The translations under genes were made by a program, and so were the position numbers. From Homalodisca vitripennis (lineage: Eukaryota; Arthropoda; Insecta; Hemiptera; Cicadellidae), in the NCBI RefSeq assembly GCF_021130785.1, contig NW_025777641.1, positions 18,896 through 82,895 of the forward strand: DNA of 64,000 nucleotides, written 5' to 3'. The notes under the pieces were generated by a model, which made no database searches, was not told the origin of the DNA, and saw only the letters and a program-made list of their open reading frames with translations. Of the stretch, positions 48,857 to 61,788 are shown piece after piece. Every line of letters begins with the position of its first letter. The first letter of the stretch is position 1.

Positions 48857-49240
48857 TGTCATTAAACCCCCGGTAATATTAACCCCCCCCCCCCGGGGAT
48901 TTCCTGGTATGACCTGATAACCTCCTGAGTACATTCAACCCCCCTGATGTGTTAAACCACCCTGTTAACATTAAACCCCCCGAGGGAATTTCCTGGCATG
49001 ACCTCATGTCCGAATTTTACCAGTCACCAAATCTCTTAACCCCCTCCTAGTATGACCAGATAACCCCCCGGAGTCTTATCCCCCGGTAACGTTAACCCCC
49101 CCCTGGGAATTTGTTCATATGACCAGACAATATCCTGACGAATTTAAACCCCTGATGTCTAACCCCCTTAACATTAATCACCCCCCCCGGAATTTCTCGC
49201 CTTGACTAGATAATCTCCTGATGATATTAAACCAACTGTT
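48857..49240. repeat. C-tract minisatellite CR11
   Basis: Same family as CR2, with a deletion around CCCCCTCCTAGTATGACC (about 49040). Confidence 0.85.
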
Positions 49241-49611
49241 CAACTTTAAAATACTGCCTTAAGGTCGGTTTTTATTATGTTTGTAACTAAACAATTCACG
49301 ATAGCTGACCAGTGCAGACTTTTCTCCCGAGCTCATTCCTGGCTAAACCAAAGGTCGCAGCTAAAATCTGACGACGGAATCGAAAAGACAAAATTAAATT
49401 TCCGACAAGAAAGGTCCAGTCACTTTTTCTCGTATCTCTAACGGTTAAGCAGTAAAATGCCATTATAGTCAAAAATTTTATACCATAAAATTTCAATAAT
49501 TAGGCACTAATTTAAACTCCCAGACCCTAGTATATTTTTCAGATATAACCCGTCACTGAATTCCGCCTATCCCCGAAATTGGCCAACACCCAAATGGGGG
49601 CCTGGGGGCGT

Positions 49612-49630
49612 AGCCCCCAGCGAGCGAAGG
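49612..49630. repeat. Unit 3' hairpin H13
   Basis: Perfect 8-bp stem, GTA loop; closes U18. Confidence 0.9.
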
Positions 49631-49634
49631 GTCG

Positions 49635-50731
49635 TCTAATATATATACAACCGCATGTGTAACTCACTCACTGACTGACTCACTCACGTATACAAATTCT
49701 AACCTACTTCCAGAAGTGCTAAGAAACTTGAAATTTGGCACGCAGGTACCTTTCACCGTATAACCAACAGGAAAATTCTGAAAACCGGACTTTTTTACTT
49801 TTAAACCCCTCAAAAAAATTCGAGAAAATTCAGCATTTTTCACCCTTGCAGGCCTTTTTTGTAAGTCCGATAGCGGGCGAACCGTTGGAGCTAGCTCGGA
49901 TCTTCTGACGAAAAATTCATAATCAGGAATGAAGTGAACTACAAAAAAGGTCCAGTGACTTTTTGCTCTATCTTCCATGGTTAAGCGACAAAAACGCTGG
50001 AACATTTGAACATTCCAGAGATTTTTTCGATAAAAATAATGTTTCGAGCCCGATAGCGGCCGAACCGTTGGTCGTAGCTCAAATCTGATTGACCCATCAA
50101 ATTAGCAAATTGCGCGATCTACAGACAAGGTACCCAGTAACTTTTTTTGCCCTATCTCTATTGGTTTGGCCGAAAAACGTGATTATGTGCAATTTTTTTT
50201 GTAATATTTACGTGAAAAAGTCTGTTTTTGAGGTCCGATAGCGGCGAAACCATTGGTCGGAGGGGCAAAATAAACCGAAGGTTTAGGTATAGGAAATGAA
50301 GTGATCTACATAAAAGGTCTAGTGACTTTTTACTCTATCTCCATTAATTTAGCCGCAAAATTGCGATTAAGTGAAAAAGATTTGGAAATTTTCGCCTACA
50401 AATTTGCATTCCGGGCTTGATAGCGGCTAAACGGTTGGTCGTAGCTCAAAACAAAATTCCATCGGGATTTAGCAAATAATGTGATCTACAAAAAAGGCTC
50501 AGTAACATTTTGCCCTATCCTCAACGGTTTGGCCTCATAACGCGTTTTAAAGTATTGATTTTTATGTTTTACGTGATATTTTTAGACTGCCCAGTGCAGT
50601 TTTTGTCCTATACTCTGTACTCGCCTAAATCATAGGTCGTAGCTTTAAATCTGATGGCATTAATCGAAAGACAAAATCAAATTTCCGACAAAAAAGGTCC
50701 AGTCACTTTTTTTTGTATCTCTAACGGTTTA
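49635..50731 (+). repeat. Satellite unit U19 (short)
   Basis: First of eight consecutive short units. Its first sub-repeat is of the U12-like header type, the rest U6-type. Confidence 0.88.
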
Positions 50732-51840
50732 TCTAAATACTTATACAGCCGCATGTGTAACTCACTCACTGACTGATGGATAGATACAAAATTCTATAAC
50801 ATAGTTCTAGAAGTGGCTGGAAACTTGAAATTTGGCACGCAGGTACCTTTCACAATATGACCCGGAGTGGAAAAGTCTGAAAAACCGGACTTTTTTACTT
50901 TGAAACCCCTCAAAAAATTCAAGAAAATTCATGCATTTTTCACCCTTGCAGGCCTTTTTTGTAAGCTCGATAGCGGCAGCGAACCGTTGGAGCTAGCTCG
51001 GATCTGACGAAAAAATTCATAGTCAGGAATATGGAGTGAACTACAAAAAAGGGTCCAGTGACTTTTTGTCTCTATCTTCCATGGTTTAAGCGACAAAACG
51101 CTCGAACATTTGAAATTCCAGAGTATTTTTTCGATAAAAATAATGTTTCGAGCCCGATAGCGGCCCGAACCGTGGGTCGTAGCTCAAATCTGATTGAAAC
51201 CATCAAATTAGCAAATTGCGCGATCTACAGACAAGGTCCAGTAACTTTTTGTGCCCTATCTCTATTGGTTTGGCCGAAACAACGTGGATTATGTGCAATT
51301 TCTTTTTGTAAATATTTACGTGAAAAAGTCTGTTTTTGAGGTCGATAGCGGCGAAACCAACTGTTGGTCGGTGGGCAAAATAAAACCGGTTAGGGCTATA
51401 TGGAAATGAAGTGATCTACATAAAAGTTCTAGTGGACTTTTTACTCCTATCTCCATTAATTTAGCCGCATATGCGATAAGTGAAAAGATTGGAAATTTTC
51501 GCCTACAAATTTGCATTCCGGGCTTGATAGCGGCTAGAACGGTTGGTCGTAGCTCAAAACAAAATTCCATCGGATTTTAGCAAATAATGTGATCTATAAA
51601 AAAAAGGCTCAGTAAACATTTTGCCTAATCCTCAACGGTTTGGCCGATAAACGCGTTTTAAAGTATTGATTTTTTTGTTTTACGTGATATTTTTAAACTG
51701 CCAGTGCAGTCTTTAGTCCTGAAGCTCTGTACTGCCTAATTATAAGGTCGTAGCTTAAATCTGATGGCATAATCGAAAGACAAATAACATTTCTGACAAG
51801 AAAATGTGCAGTAACTTTTTGTTCGTATCTCTAACGGTTA
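50732..51840 (+). repeat. Satellite unit U20 (short, noisy)
   Basis: U6-type with many single-base insertions (GGCAGCGAACC, GGAATATGGAG, CCAACTGTTGGTC), longer than U6 by about 30 bp. Confidence 0.85.
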
Positions 51841-52935
51841 TCTATAATACTTATACAAGCCGCATGTGTAACTCATCTCACTGACTGATGGATTGATACA
51901 AATTCTACATAGTTCTAGAAGTGGCTGGAAACTAGAAATTTGGGCACGCAGGTACCTTTCACAATATGACCCGGAGGAAAGTTGAAAACCGGACTTTTTA
52001 CTTTTAAGAAACCCCTCAAATAAATTCGGAGAAAATTCATGCATTTTTCACCCTTGCAGGCACTTTTTTGTTAAGCCCGATTGCGGGCGAAAACCGTTGG
52101 AGCTAGTCGGATCTGGACGAAAAAATTCATTTATTCAGGAATGAGGTGAACTACAAAAAAAGGATCCAGTGACTTTTTGTCTATCTACACATGGTTAAGC
52201 GACAAAACGCTCGAACATTTGAAATTTCAGAGATTTTTTCGATAAAAATAATATTTAGAGCCCGATAGCCGGCCGAACCGTTGGTCGTAGCTCAAATCTG
52301 TTTGAAACCATCAAAGTAGCAAATTTGCGCGATCTACAAAAAGGTTTAGTGACTTTTTGCTTGATTCTCTATTGTTTGGCCTAAAAACGTGAGTATGTGC
52401 AATTTCTTTTTGTAATATTTACGTGAAAGTTTGTTTTTGAGGTCGATAGCGGCGAAACCATTGGTCGGTGGGCAAAATAAAACAAAGGTTTAGGTATAGG
52501 AAATGAAGTGATCTACATTAAAAGTTCTAGTGACTGTTTACTCTATCTCCATTAATTTGGCCGCAAATGCAAAATGCGATTAAGTGAAAAGATTTGGAAA
52601 TTTTCGCCTACAAATTTGCATTCCGGGCTTGATAACTAAACGGTGGTCGTGCTCAAAACAATTCCATTTTTGGATTTAGCAAATAATTGATCTACAAAAA
52701 AGGCTCAGTTAACATTTTGCCCCTATCCTCAACGTTTGGCCTCATAACGCGTTTTAAAGTATTGATTTTTATGTTTTATCGTGATATTTTTAGACTGCCC
52801 AGTGCAGTCTTTTGTCCAAGCTCTGTACTGCCTTAAATCATAGGTCGTAGCTAAATCTGATGGCATAATCGAAAGACAAAATCAAATTTTCCGACAAAAA
52901 AGGTCCAGTCATTTTTTTGTATTCTCTAACGGTTA
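51841..52935 (+). repeat. Satellite unit U21 (short, noisy)
   Basis: U6-type with both insertions and deletions (for example the fourth sub-repeat mark is cut to GGGCTTGATAACTAAACGG at about 52625). Confidence 0.85.
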
Positions 52936-54016
52936 TCTAACTTATACAGCCGCATGTGTAACCTCACTCACTGACTGATGGATAGATACAAATTCTAACA
53001 TAGTCTAGAAGTGCTGGAAACTTGAAATTTGGCACGCAGGTACCTTTCACAATATGACCCGGAGGAAAACGTCTGAAAACCGGGACTTTTTTACTTTTGA
53101 AAATACCCCTCAAAAAATTCAAGAAATTCATGCATTTTTCACCCTTGCAGGCCTTTTTTTGTAAGCTCGATAGCGGTGCGAAACCGTTGGAGCTAGCTCG
53201 GATCTGACGAAAAATTCATTCAGGAATGGAGTGAACTACAAAAAAGGTCCAGTGACTTTTTGCTCTATCTTCAATGGTTAAGCGACAAAACGCTCGAACA
53301 TTTGAAATTCCAGAGATTTTTTCGATAAAAATAATGTTTCGAGCCCGATAGCGGCCGAACGTTGGTCGTAGCTCAAATCTGATTGACCCATCAAATTAGC
53401 AAAATTTGCGCGATCTACAGACAAGGTCCAGTAATCTTTTTGCCCTATCTCTATTGGTTTGGCCGAAAAAACGTGATTATGTGCAATTTTTTTGTAATAT
53501 TTACGTGAAAAGTCTGTTTTTGAGGTCGGATAGCGGCGAAACCATTTGGTCGGAGTGGCAAAATAAACCGAAGTTAGGTATTAGGAAATGAAGTGATCTA
53601 CATAAAAGGTCTAGTGACTTTTTACTCTATCTCCATTAATTTGCCGCAAAATGCGATTAAGTGTGAAAGATTTGGAAATTTTTCGCCTACAAATTTGCAT
53701 TCCGGCTTGATAGCGGCTAAACGGTTGGTCGTAGCTCAAAACAAAATTCCATCGGGATTTAGCAAATAATGTGATCTACAAAAAGGTCCAGTAACATTTT
53801 GCCCTATCCTCAACGGTTTGGCCTCATAACGCGTTTTAAAGTATTGATTTTTATGTTTTTACGTGATATTTTTAGACTGCCCAGTGCAGTCTTTTGTCCT
53901 ATACTCTGTACTGCCTAAATCATAGGTCGTAGCTTAAATCTGATGGCATAATCGAAAGACAAAATCAAATTTCCGACAAAAAAGGTCCAGTCATTTTTTT
54001 GTATCTCTAACGGTTA
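52936..54016 (+). repeat. Satellite unit U22 (short)
   Basis: U6-type; moderate noise. Header shortened to TCTAACTTATACAGCC. Confidence 0.87.
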
Positions 54017-55107
54017 TCTAAAATACTATATAGTCCGCATGTTGTAACTCACATAACTGACTGACTGATGGATAGATACAAATTCTAACATAGTTCTAGA
54101 AGTGCTGGAAACTTTGAAATTTGGCACGCAGGTACCTTTCACAATATGACCCGGAGGAAAAGTCTGAAACCGGACTTTTTTACTTTGAAACCCCTCAAAA
54201 AAATTCAAGAAAATTCATGCATTTTTCACCCTTGCAGGCCTTTTTTGTAAGCTCGATAGCGGGCGAACCGTTGGAGCTAGCTCGGATCTGACGAAAAATT
54301 CATGGTCAGGAAATGGAGTGAACTACAAAAAAGGTCCAGTGACTTTTTGCTCTATCTTCCATGGTTAAGCGACAAAACGCTCGAACATTTGAAATTCCAG
54401 AGATTTTTTCGATAAAAAATAATGTTTCGAGCCCGATAGCGGCCGAACCGTTGGTCGTAGCTCAAATCTGATTGACCCATCAAATTAGCAAATTGCGCGA
54501 TCTACAGACAAGGTCCAGTAACTTTTTGCCCTATCTCTATTGGTTTGGCCGAAAAAAACGTGATTATGTGCAATTTTTTTGTAATATTTACGTGAAAAGT
54601 CTGTTTTTTGAGGTCGATAGCGGCGAAACCATTTGGTCGGAGGGCAAAATAAACCGAAGGTTAGGTTATAGGAAATGAAGTGATCTACATAAAAGGTCTA
54701 GTGACTTTTTACTCTATCTCCATTAATTTGCCGCAAAATGCGATTAAGTGAAAAGATTTGGAAATTTTCGCCTACAAATTTGCATTCCGGGCTTGATAGC
54801 GGCCCTAAACGGTTGGTCGTAGCTCAAAACAAAATTCATCGGGATTTAGCAAATAATGTGATCTACAAAAAAGGCTCAGTAACATTTTGCCCTATCCTCA
54901 ACGGTTTGGCCTCATAACGCGTTTTAAAGTATTGATTTTTATGTTTTACGTGATATTTTTAGACTGCCCAGTGCAGTCTTTTGTCCTATACTCTGTACTG
55001 CCTAAATCATAGGTCGTAGCTTAAATCTGATGGCATAATCGAAAAGACAAAATCAAATTTCCGACAAGAAAGGTCCAGTCACTTTTTCTTGTATCTCTAA
55101 ACGGTTA
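54017..55107 (+). repeat. Satellite unit U23 (short)
   Basis: U6-type with little noise apart from the header (TATAGTCCGCATGTTG). Confidence 0.88.
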
Positions 55108-56179
55108 TCTAAATACTTATACAGCCGCATGTGTAACTCACTCACTGACTGATGGATAGATACAAATTCTAACATAGTTCTAGAAGTGCTGGAAACTTGA
55201 AATTGCAGGTACCTTTCACAATATGACACCGGAGGATAAGTCTGAAAACCGGACTTTTTTACTTTTAAACCCCTAAAAAAAAAATTCGAGTAAAATTCAT
55301 GCATTTTTCACCCTGCAGGCTTTTTTGTTTAAGTCGATAGCGGGCGACGTTGGAGCTAGCTCGGTTCTGACGAAAAACTTCATGGTCAGGAATGGAGTGA
55401 ACTACAAAAAGGTTCCAGTGACTTTTTGGCTCTATCTTCCAGGGTTTTTAAGCGACCAAAACGCTCGAAACATTTGAAATTCCAGAGATTTTTTCGATAA
55501 AAAATAATGTTTCGAGCCCGATAGCGGCCGAACGTTGGTCGTAGCTCAATTGACTGACCCATCAAATTACCAAATTGCGCGATCTACAGAAAAGGTCCAG
55601 TAACTTTTTGCCCTATCTCTATTGGTTTGGCCGAAAACGTGATTTTATGTGCAATTTTTTTGTATATTGTACGTGAAAAGTCTGTTTTTGAGGTCGTTAG
55701 CGGCGAAAACCATTGGTCGGAGGGCAAATAAACCAAGGTTAGTATAGGAATGAAAGTGTATCTATCATTAAAGGTCTAGTGACTTTTTACTCTATCTCCC
55801 ATTAATTTGGCCGCAAAAATGCGATTAGTGAAAAGATTTGGAAATTTTCGCCTACAAATTTGCATTCGGGCTTGATAGACGGCTAAACGTTTGGTCGTAG
55901 CTCAAAACAAAAAATTCCATCGATTTAGCAAATATTGTGATCTACAAAAAAGGTCAGTAACATTTTGCCACTCAACGGTTTGGCTATAACGCGTTTTAAA
56001 GTATTGATTTTTTATGTTTTACGTGATATTTTTAGACTGCCCAGGTGCAGTCTTTTGTCCTATACTCTGTACTGCCTAAATTCAATAGGTCGTAGCTTAA
56101 ATCTGATGGCATTAATCGAAAGAAAATTAAATTTTCGACATAAGAAAGGTCCAGTCCTTTTTTTGTAATCTTATCGTTA
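55108..56179 (+). repeat. Satellite unit U24 (short, noisy)
   Basis: U6-type with several deletions (TTGAAATTGCAGGTACC lacks the GGCACG; CCACTCAACGG near 55968). Confidence 0.86.
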
Positions 56180-57263
56180 TCTAAATACTTAAACCAGCGC
56201 ATGTGTAACTCACTCACTGACTGATGGATAGATACAAATTCTAACATAGTTCTGAAGTGCTGGAAACTTGTGAATTGGCACGCAGGTACCTTTCACAATA
56301 TGACCCGGAGGAAAAGTCTGAAAACCGGACTTTTTTACTTTTAAACCTCAAAATTCAAGAAAATTCATGCATTTTTCACCCTTGCAGGGCCTTTTTTGTA
56401 AGCTTCGATAGCGGGCGAACCGTTGGAGCTAGCTCGGATCTGACGAAAAATTCGATGGTCAGGTATGGAAGTGAACTACAAAAAAGGTCCAGTGACTTTT
56501 TGCTCTATCTTCAATGGTTAAGCGACAAAACGCTCGAACATTTGAAATTCCAGAGATTTTTTCGATAAAAATAATGTTTCGAGCCGATAGCGGCCGAACC
56601 GTTGGTCGTAGCTCAAATCTGATTGACCATCAAATTAGCAATTGCGCGGATCTACAGACAAGTCCAGTAACTTTTTGCCCTATCTCTATTGGTTTTGGCC
56701 GAAAAAACGTGATTATGTGCAATTTTTTTGTAATATTTACGTGAAAAGTCTGTTTTTGAGGTCGATAGCGGCGAAAAACCATTGGTCGGAGGGCAAAATA
56801 AACCAAAGGTTAGGTATAGGAAATGAAGTGATCTACAATAAAAGGTCTAGTGACTTTTTACTCTATCTCCATTAATTTAGCCGCAAAATGCGATTAAGTG
56901 AAAAAGATTTGGAAATTTTCGCCTACAAATTTGCATTCCGGGCTTGATAGCGGCTAAACGGTTGGTCGTAGCTCAAAACAAAATTCCATCGGGATTTAGC
57001 AAATAATGTGATCTACAAAAAAGGCTCAGTAACATTTTGCCCTATCCTCAACGGTTTTGCCTCATAACGCGTTTTAAAGTATTGATTTTTTATGTTTTAC
57101 GTGATATTTTTAGACTGCCCAGTGCAGTCTTTATGTCCTATACTCTGTACTGCCTAAATCATAGGTCGTAGCTTAAATCTGATGGCCATAATCGAAAGGA
57201 CAAATTAAAATTTCCGACAAAAAAAAAAGGTCCAGTCATTTTTTCTCGTATCTCTAACGGTTA
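56180..57263 (+). repeat. Satellite unit U25 (short)
   Basis: U6-type; header corrupted to AAACCAGCGCATG. Confidence 0.87.
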
Positions 57264-58360
57264 TCTAAATACTTATACACCGCATGTGTAACTCACTCAC
57301 TGACTGATGGATAGATACAAATTCTAACATAGTTCTAGAAGTGCTGGAAACTTGAAATTGGCACGCAGGTACCTTTCACAATATGACCCGGAGGAAAAGT
57401 CTGAAAACCGGACTTTTTTACTTTTAAACCCCTCAAAAAAATTCAAGAAAATTCATGCATTTTTTCACCCTTGCAGGCCTTTTTTGTAAGCTCGATAGCG
57501 GGCGAACCGTTGGAGCTAGCTCGGATCTGACGAAAAATTCATGGTCAGGATTGGAGTGAACTACAAAAAAAGGTCCAGTGACTTTTTGCTCTATCTTCCA
57601 TGGTTAAGCGACAAAACGCTCGAACATTTGAAATTCCAGAAGATTTTTTCGATAAAAATAATGTTTCGAGCCCGATAGCGGCCGAACCGTTTGGTCGTAG
57701 CTCAAATCTGATTGACCCATCAAATTAGCAAAATTGCGCGATCTACAGACAAGGTCCAGTAACTTTTTGCCCTATCTCTATTGGTTTGGCCGAAAAACGT
57801 GATTATGTGCAATTTTTTTGTAATATTTACGTGAAAGTCTGTTTTTGAGGTCGATAGCGGCGAAACCATTGGTCGGAGGGCAAAATTAAACCGAAGGTTA
57901 GGTATAGGAAATGAAGTGATCTACATAAAAGGTCTAGTGACTTTTTACTCTATCTCCATTAATTTGGCCGCAAAAAGCGATTAAGTGAAAAGATTTGGAA
58001 ATTTTCGCCTACAAATTTGCATTCCGGGCTTGATAGCGGCTAAACGGTTGGTCGTAGCTCAAAACAAAATTCCATCGGGATTTAGCAAATAATGTGATCT
58101 ACAAAAAAGGCTCAGTAACATTTTGCCCTATCCTCAACGGTTTGGCCTCATAACGCGTTTTAAAGTATTGATTTTTATGTTTTACGTGATATTTTTTAGA
58201 CTGCCCAGTGCAGTCTTTTGTCCTATACTCTGTACTGCCTAAATCATAGGTCGTAGCTTAAAATCTGATGGCCATAATCGAAATGACAAAATTAAATTTT
58301 TCGACAAAAAGGGGGGGGGAAAGGTTCAGTACACTTTTTTCACGTATCTTTAACGGTTTA
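57264..58360 (+). repeat. Satellite unit U26 (short)
   Basis: Clean U6-type for most of its length. Its 3' end switches to noisy sequence with a run of about nine G (58311-58319) where sister units have AAAAAGG. Confidence 0.87.
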
Positions 58361-59299
58361 TCTAAATACTTCTAACTAGCCGTAAGTGTTACTCACACAC
58401 TGACTATGGATAGATACAAATTCTAACATAGTTCTAGAAGTGCGATGGAAAACTTGAAATTTGCACGCAGGTACCTTCACAATTTGAGACCCGGAGGAAA
58501 AGTCTGAAAACCGGACTTTTTTCACTTTGAAACCCCTCAAAAAATTCAAGAAAATTCATGCATTTTTCCACACTCCTTGCAGCCTTTTTGTAAGCTCAAT
58601 AGCGGGCGAACCGTTGGAGCTTAGCTCGGATCTGACGAAAAATTCATAGCAATTGATTGGAGTGAACTACAAAAAGGTCCACGTGACTTTTTGCTCTATC
58701 TTCCCATGGTTAAGGCGACAAAACGCTCGAACCATAAGAAATTCCAGAGATTTTTTTTCGATAAAAATAAATGTTTCGAGGTCCCGATAGCGGCCGAACC
58801 TTGGTCGTAGCTCAAATCTGATTGACCCAGCAAATTAGCAAATTGCGCGTTCCTACAGACAAGGTCCAGTAACTATTTGCCCTATTCTCTATTGGTTTGG
58901 GCCGAAAAACGTGGATTATGTACAATTTTGTTTGTAACTTTTACGCGAATACTTTTGTTTTTGGGGGTCGATAGCGGCGAAACCATTGGTCGTAGGTCAA
59001 AATAAAACTAACGTTTTATTTAGGAAATAAGATGACCCTACAAAAAAGGTCCCAGTGACTTTTTACTATATTTCCTTAGTTTGACCGCAAAAACGCCCGT
59101 TAAAATGTCAAAACTTTGGACTTTTCGCCTAAAGTTTACATTCCGGGTTTGATAGCCGGCTAACGTTTGGACGTAGCTCAAAACAAAATTCCATCGGGAT
59201 TTAGCAAATAATGTGAACTACAAAAAAGGCTCAATAACTTTTTGCCCTATCCGCAACGGTATATAGGCTCATAACGCGTTTTAAAGTATTGTTTTTTAT

Positions 59300-59515
59300 G
59301 TAAACCTATCACAAAAAACTCCATCCCCTATCCTACAAAAAGTACCACACTCACATACCACCCCTCCACACACCACGTAACCTAACGCAACCCACAGCTT
59401 GCATCCACTCCCGCACCCACTACCCAAAACGCCCATCCCAGTAACCGATCCCAAAAACCCCTACAAAAACCCGTTAAACTGCCCTCCCCTCCGCCCAACC
59501 CAACACCCCAAAGTT
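59300..59515. other. C/A-rich block replacing satellite
   Basis: Nearly free of G and low in T (TACCACACTCACATACCACC and similar). Its edges align with U10 about 20268-20465 and the lengths are close (about 215 against 200 bp), so it stands in place of the final sub-repeat. I see no repeat unit and no telomere array. A base-calling or consensus artefact is most likely. Confidence 0.65.
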
Positions 59516-60391
59516 TAAAATCTGGAAAATTTCGCCAATAGCAAACAATGGGTACTTCCTTTGTAACACTACCAAGATCCCTTAAACTCTCATGCTCAGA
59601 CTTAAACTTTCGCGAACGAATACATTAACATCACAAATTTTTTGCACAATGAATAATGATATAAACAATCCACATTGAAAAATCCCGCAAGTAAAAAAAA
59701 TTTTAAATGGAAAATTAATTGGGAATTTTTCAAAATGTAACGGTTGTAATACTGTATGATAAGATTTAGATTGGCCAGAACAAAAAGGATACCATTAAAA
59801 ACAATTTAAAGAACTTGAAAGATTATTTCAACTACGGAAGACAAACTAAAAAATCAGCCTGGGAAAAGATTTACGTGTCCTTCAAGTACGTTTACTGGTT
59901 TAAAGCAGGATTTGCACTAGAAAAAATAATAATACTTTTCAAAACAGAGTCACCCTTATTAGTAAACCAAGGTCCTTATAGCTAGGCTCAGAGAATAAAA
60001 CTTGAGCTTATAAAACATTATAGCTTAACCAAAACACTAAAGAATAAAATATTGAACAATGATATTCGGACCGATTCAAATTCACCCTTCCTTTAAAATA
60101 TAACAACATTCTTTTTGACCCAAACTTTTATACATATAACAATATTTATTTTATTCGATTTTACTTTAAATTAAACAAATACTTTATTAATCATTACTCA
60201 GCTGATAATTAATTTGAATGTTACATATTTATATTATTCAAATTGTTGTTTCACACCTGACTATGTCAATTTTGATGCTGAAAGGCCTCGTTTATTTTTC
60301 GTTCATCAATTATTACAAAATACTACTTAGTTTTCCAAGTTAATATTTTCTAGTAACTCTTTTGATTATTGATTTGTTCACGGTACTGACT
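59516..60391. other. AT-rich 5' part of cargo module, copy 3
   Basis: Matches copies 1 and 2. Noisy to about 60055, clean after that. Confidence 0.6.
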
Positions 60392-61322
60392 ATGTCGTTT
60401 TTTTTGCGTCGCTAAGGGCTCTTTCAATCAAGGGAACGAGAAGTTATTTCCGACTAGCACAAATTCTCAGTGCACTGCGATTTCTGCTTGTGCCCTTGCC
60501 TGGAAGACTCTAAGATTGGCATTTTATACTGCGGCCATCGATAGGATTCTTATAACTGGCGATTCTATTTATAATACGTTGCGGAGTGAGAATCGTATGG
60601 GTGGAAACCGGTACTTGTGTCCCGATGAACTTCCCGCTAATTTTGTCATCGAGTGACAGTCCGTTGCCGTTGCAGAAAATTCATTTGTTTCATGATGCCC
60701 TATATCCCCTTTCTCCAGTAGATATGGACGACTGCGTCATGTCTTTGTCCAATGTTTTGCAGTGTTTGATGGCCGAGGATTTTGAAAACACTGGGTTTCT
60801 TTTCACTGGACAAACAGTTACTGTTGCTTTTTTGTCGCTCCCATGGAACAGCTGTACTTGTTTGATCCTCATCCAGTGAACGAGGACAGAGTTTATGATC
60901 TGGCTAACGAGAACAATAACCTGGCCCGCCTCTTCCAGTGCGAAAACTATTCTGCACTGGCCTCGTTATTGTTGTCCAAATGCTGCTCGGGATGGGTCAG
61001 TGAGACAGTTCACTGTAAGTAGTAATAGACATTTTGGTCAGCCTGGCCCTTTAGTGACAGTTGAAACCAGTCCAAACAGTTTACCACCTACAATCCGAAA
61101 TTAAACCACAAGCATGCGATACATATAGGTCAAAAGACATTTAAAGGGGAAAACAATTTTTGATTAATCCCAATGCTATAAAGAAGGAGCCTTAAAAGTA
61201 ATTTGGTATCTCCTGTAGAAAGTGTAATATAAAATCCTAAAGCTTTCTGGTTAGATACCTAAGAAAGTAAATCGTCCCGTTCGGTCGCCCACCAAACCTT
61301 GACTCAAAGACTCCTTAGTTGA
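60392..61322 (+). pseudogene. C76/OTU-like cysteine protease with AT-hook, copy 3 (U27)
   Basis: ATG at 60392, then an 8-T run as in copy 1. The GSFNQGNEKLFP region and candidate Cys (60471-60473) are intact. Unlike copy 1, the stretch from the Cys region through IDRILITGDSIYN (about 60525-60565) reads in one frame, because one T is absent near 60522. The TGA shared by all copies is at 60654. One extra T (about 60711) makes LYPLSPVDMDDCV continuous, where copies 1 and 2 are shifted. The candidate His is at 60870-60872. Beyond about 61000 insertions destroy every frame, and the AT-hook region (about 61255-61300) is only recognisable by alignment. Confidence 0.55.
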
Positions 61323-61749
61323 CCATACTAAATTCTTTCTGAGTGAGTTTCCTAATTTGTCGCTTAACACATATACTGGAGTCTAGCGATATTTATTAAT
61401 TATTAATATACAACACACATATATTTTTGGGCTAAGAGTTAGCTCGAAGCATTACGACCCCATACTTAATTCTCGAGAATTTACTATTCTTCATGAAAAT
61501 ACTGATTCTATACATGGATATAATTAGGAAAACCTCATTCCTGGAATAGTTTAACTCAATTCACACAGATTATTCAGTGGCATGGGCACCAATTCGTGGT
61601 TACTGGACCTAGATAATCTTCCTGCGGGCGAACCGTTAGAGTCTAAGCTTTCGATCTGTTCCTCGAATGAACCTCATGTCCGAATTTTAACCTGATCAAC
61701 CCAAATCCCTCTTATCCCCGAATTTAAGGCTATCTTACTTTTGGAGGGC
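61323..61749. other. 3' flank of cargo module, copy 3 (noisy)
   Basis: Recognisable match to 22132-22496 with many single-base insertions. Confidence 0.55.
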
Positions 61750-61769
61750 CTGGGGGCGTAGCCTCACAG
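61750..61769. repeat. Unit 3' hairpin H14 (degraded)
   Basis: Left arm CTGGGGGC intact. The right arm reads GCCTCACAG, so pairing is broken; probably sequencing error. Confidence 0.6.
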
Positions 61770-61788
61770 CGAAGCACCAAAGGCTGAG

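Larger units (their letters stand above)
47727..49634 (+). repeat. Satellite unit U18 (full length, 1.91 kb)
   Basis: Structure of U3 but clearly diverged in the middle sub-repeats (about 48290-48720). CR11 and the hairpin follow. The tail reads CGAGCGAAGGGTCG instead of the usual GCCGAAGGCGAG. Confidence 0.85.
58361..61788 (+). mobile_element. Satellite unit U27 carrying the pseudogene, heavily corrupted
   Basis: Parallel to U16: short-type 5' half, a corrupted C/A block (59300-59515) where the last sub-repeat should be, the cargo module (about 59520-61322) and a damaged hairpin. A middle part (60060-60830) is nearly error-free against copies 1 and 2. Confidence 0.75.

Noticed and set aside
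59300..59515. Telomere-like or new C-rich satellite
   Set aside because: No repeating unit, and its edges replace an expected satellite segment of about the same length; an artefact is more likely.
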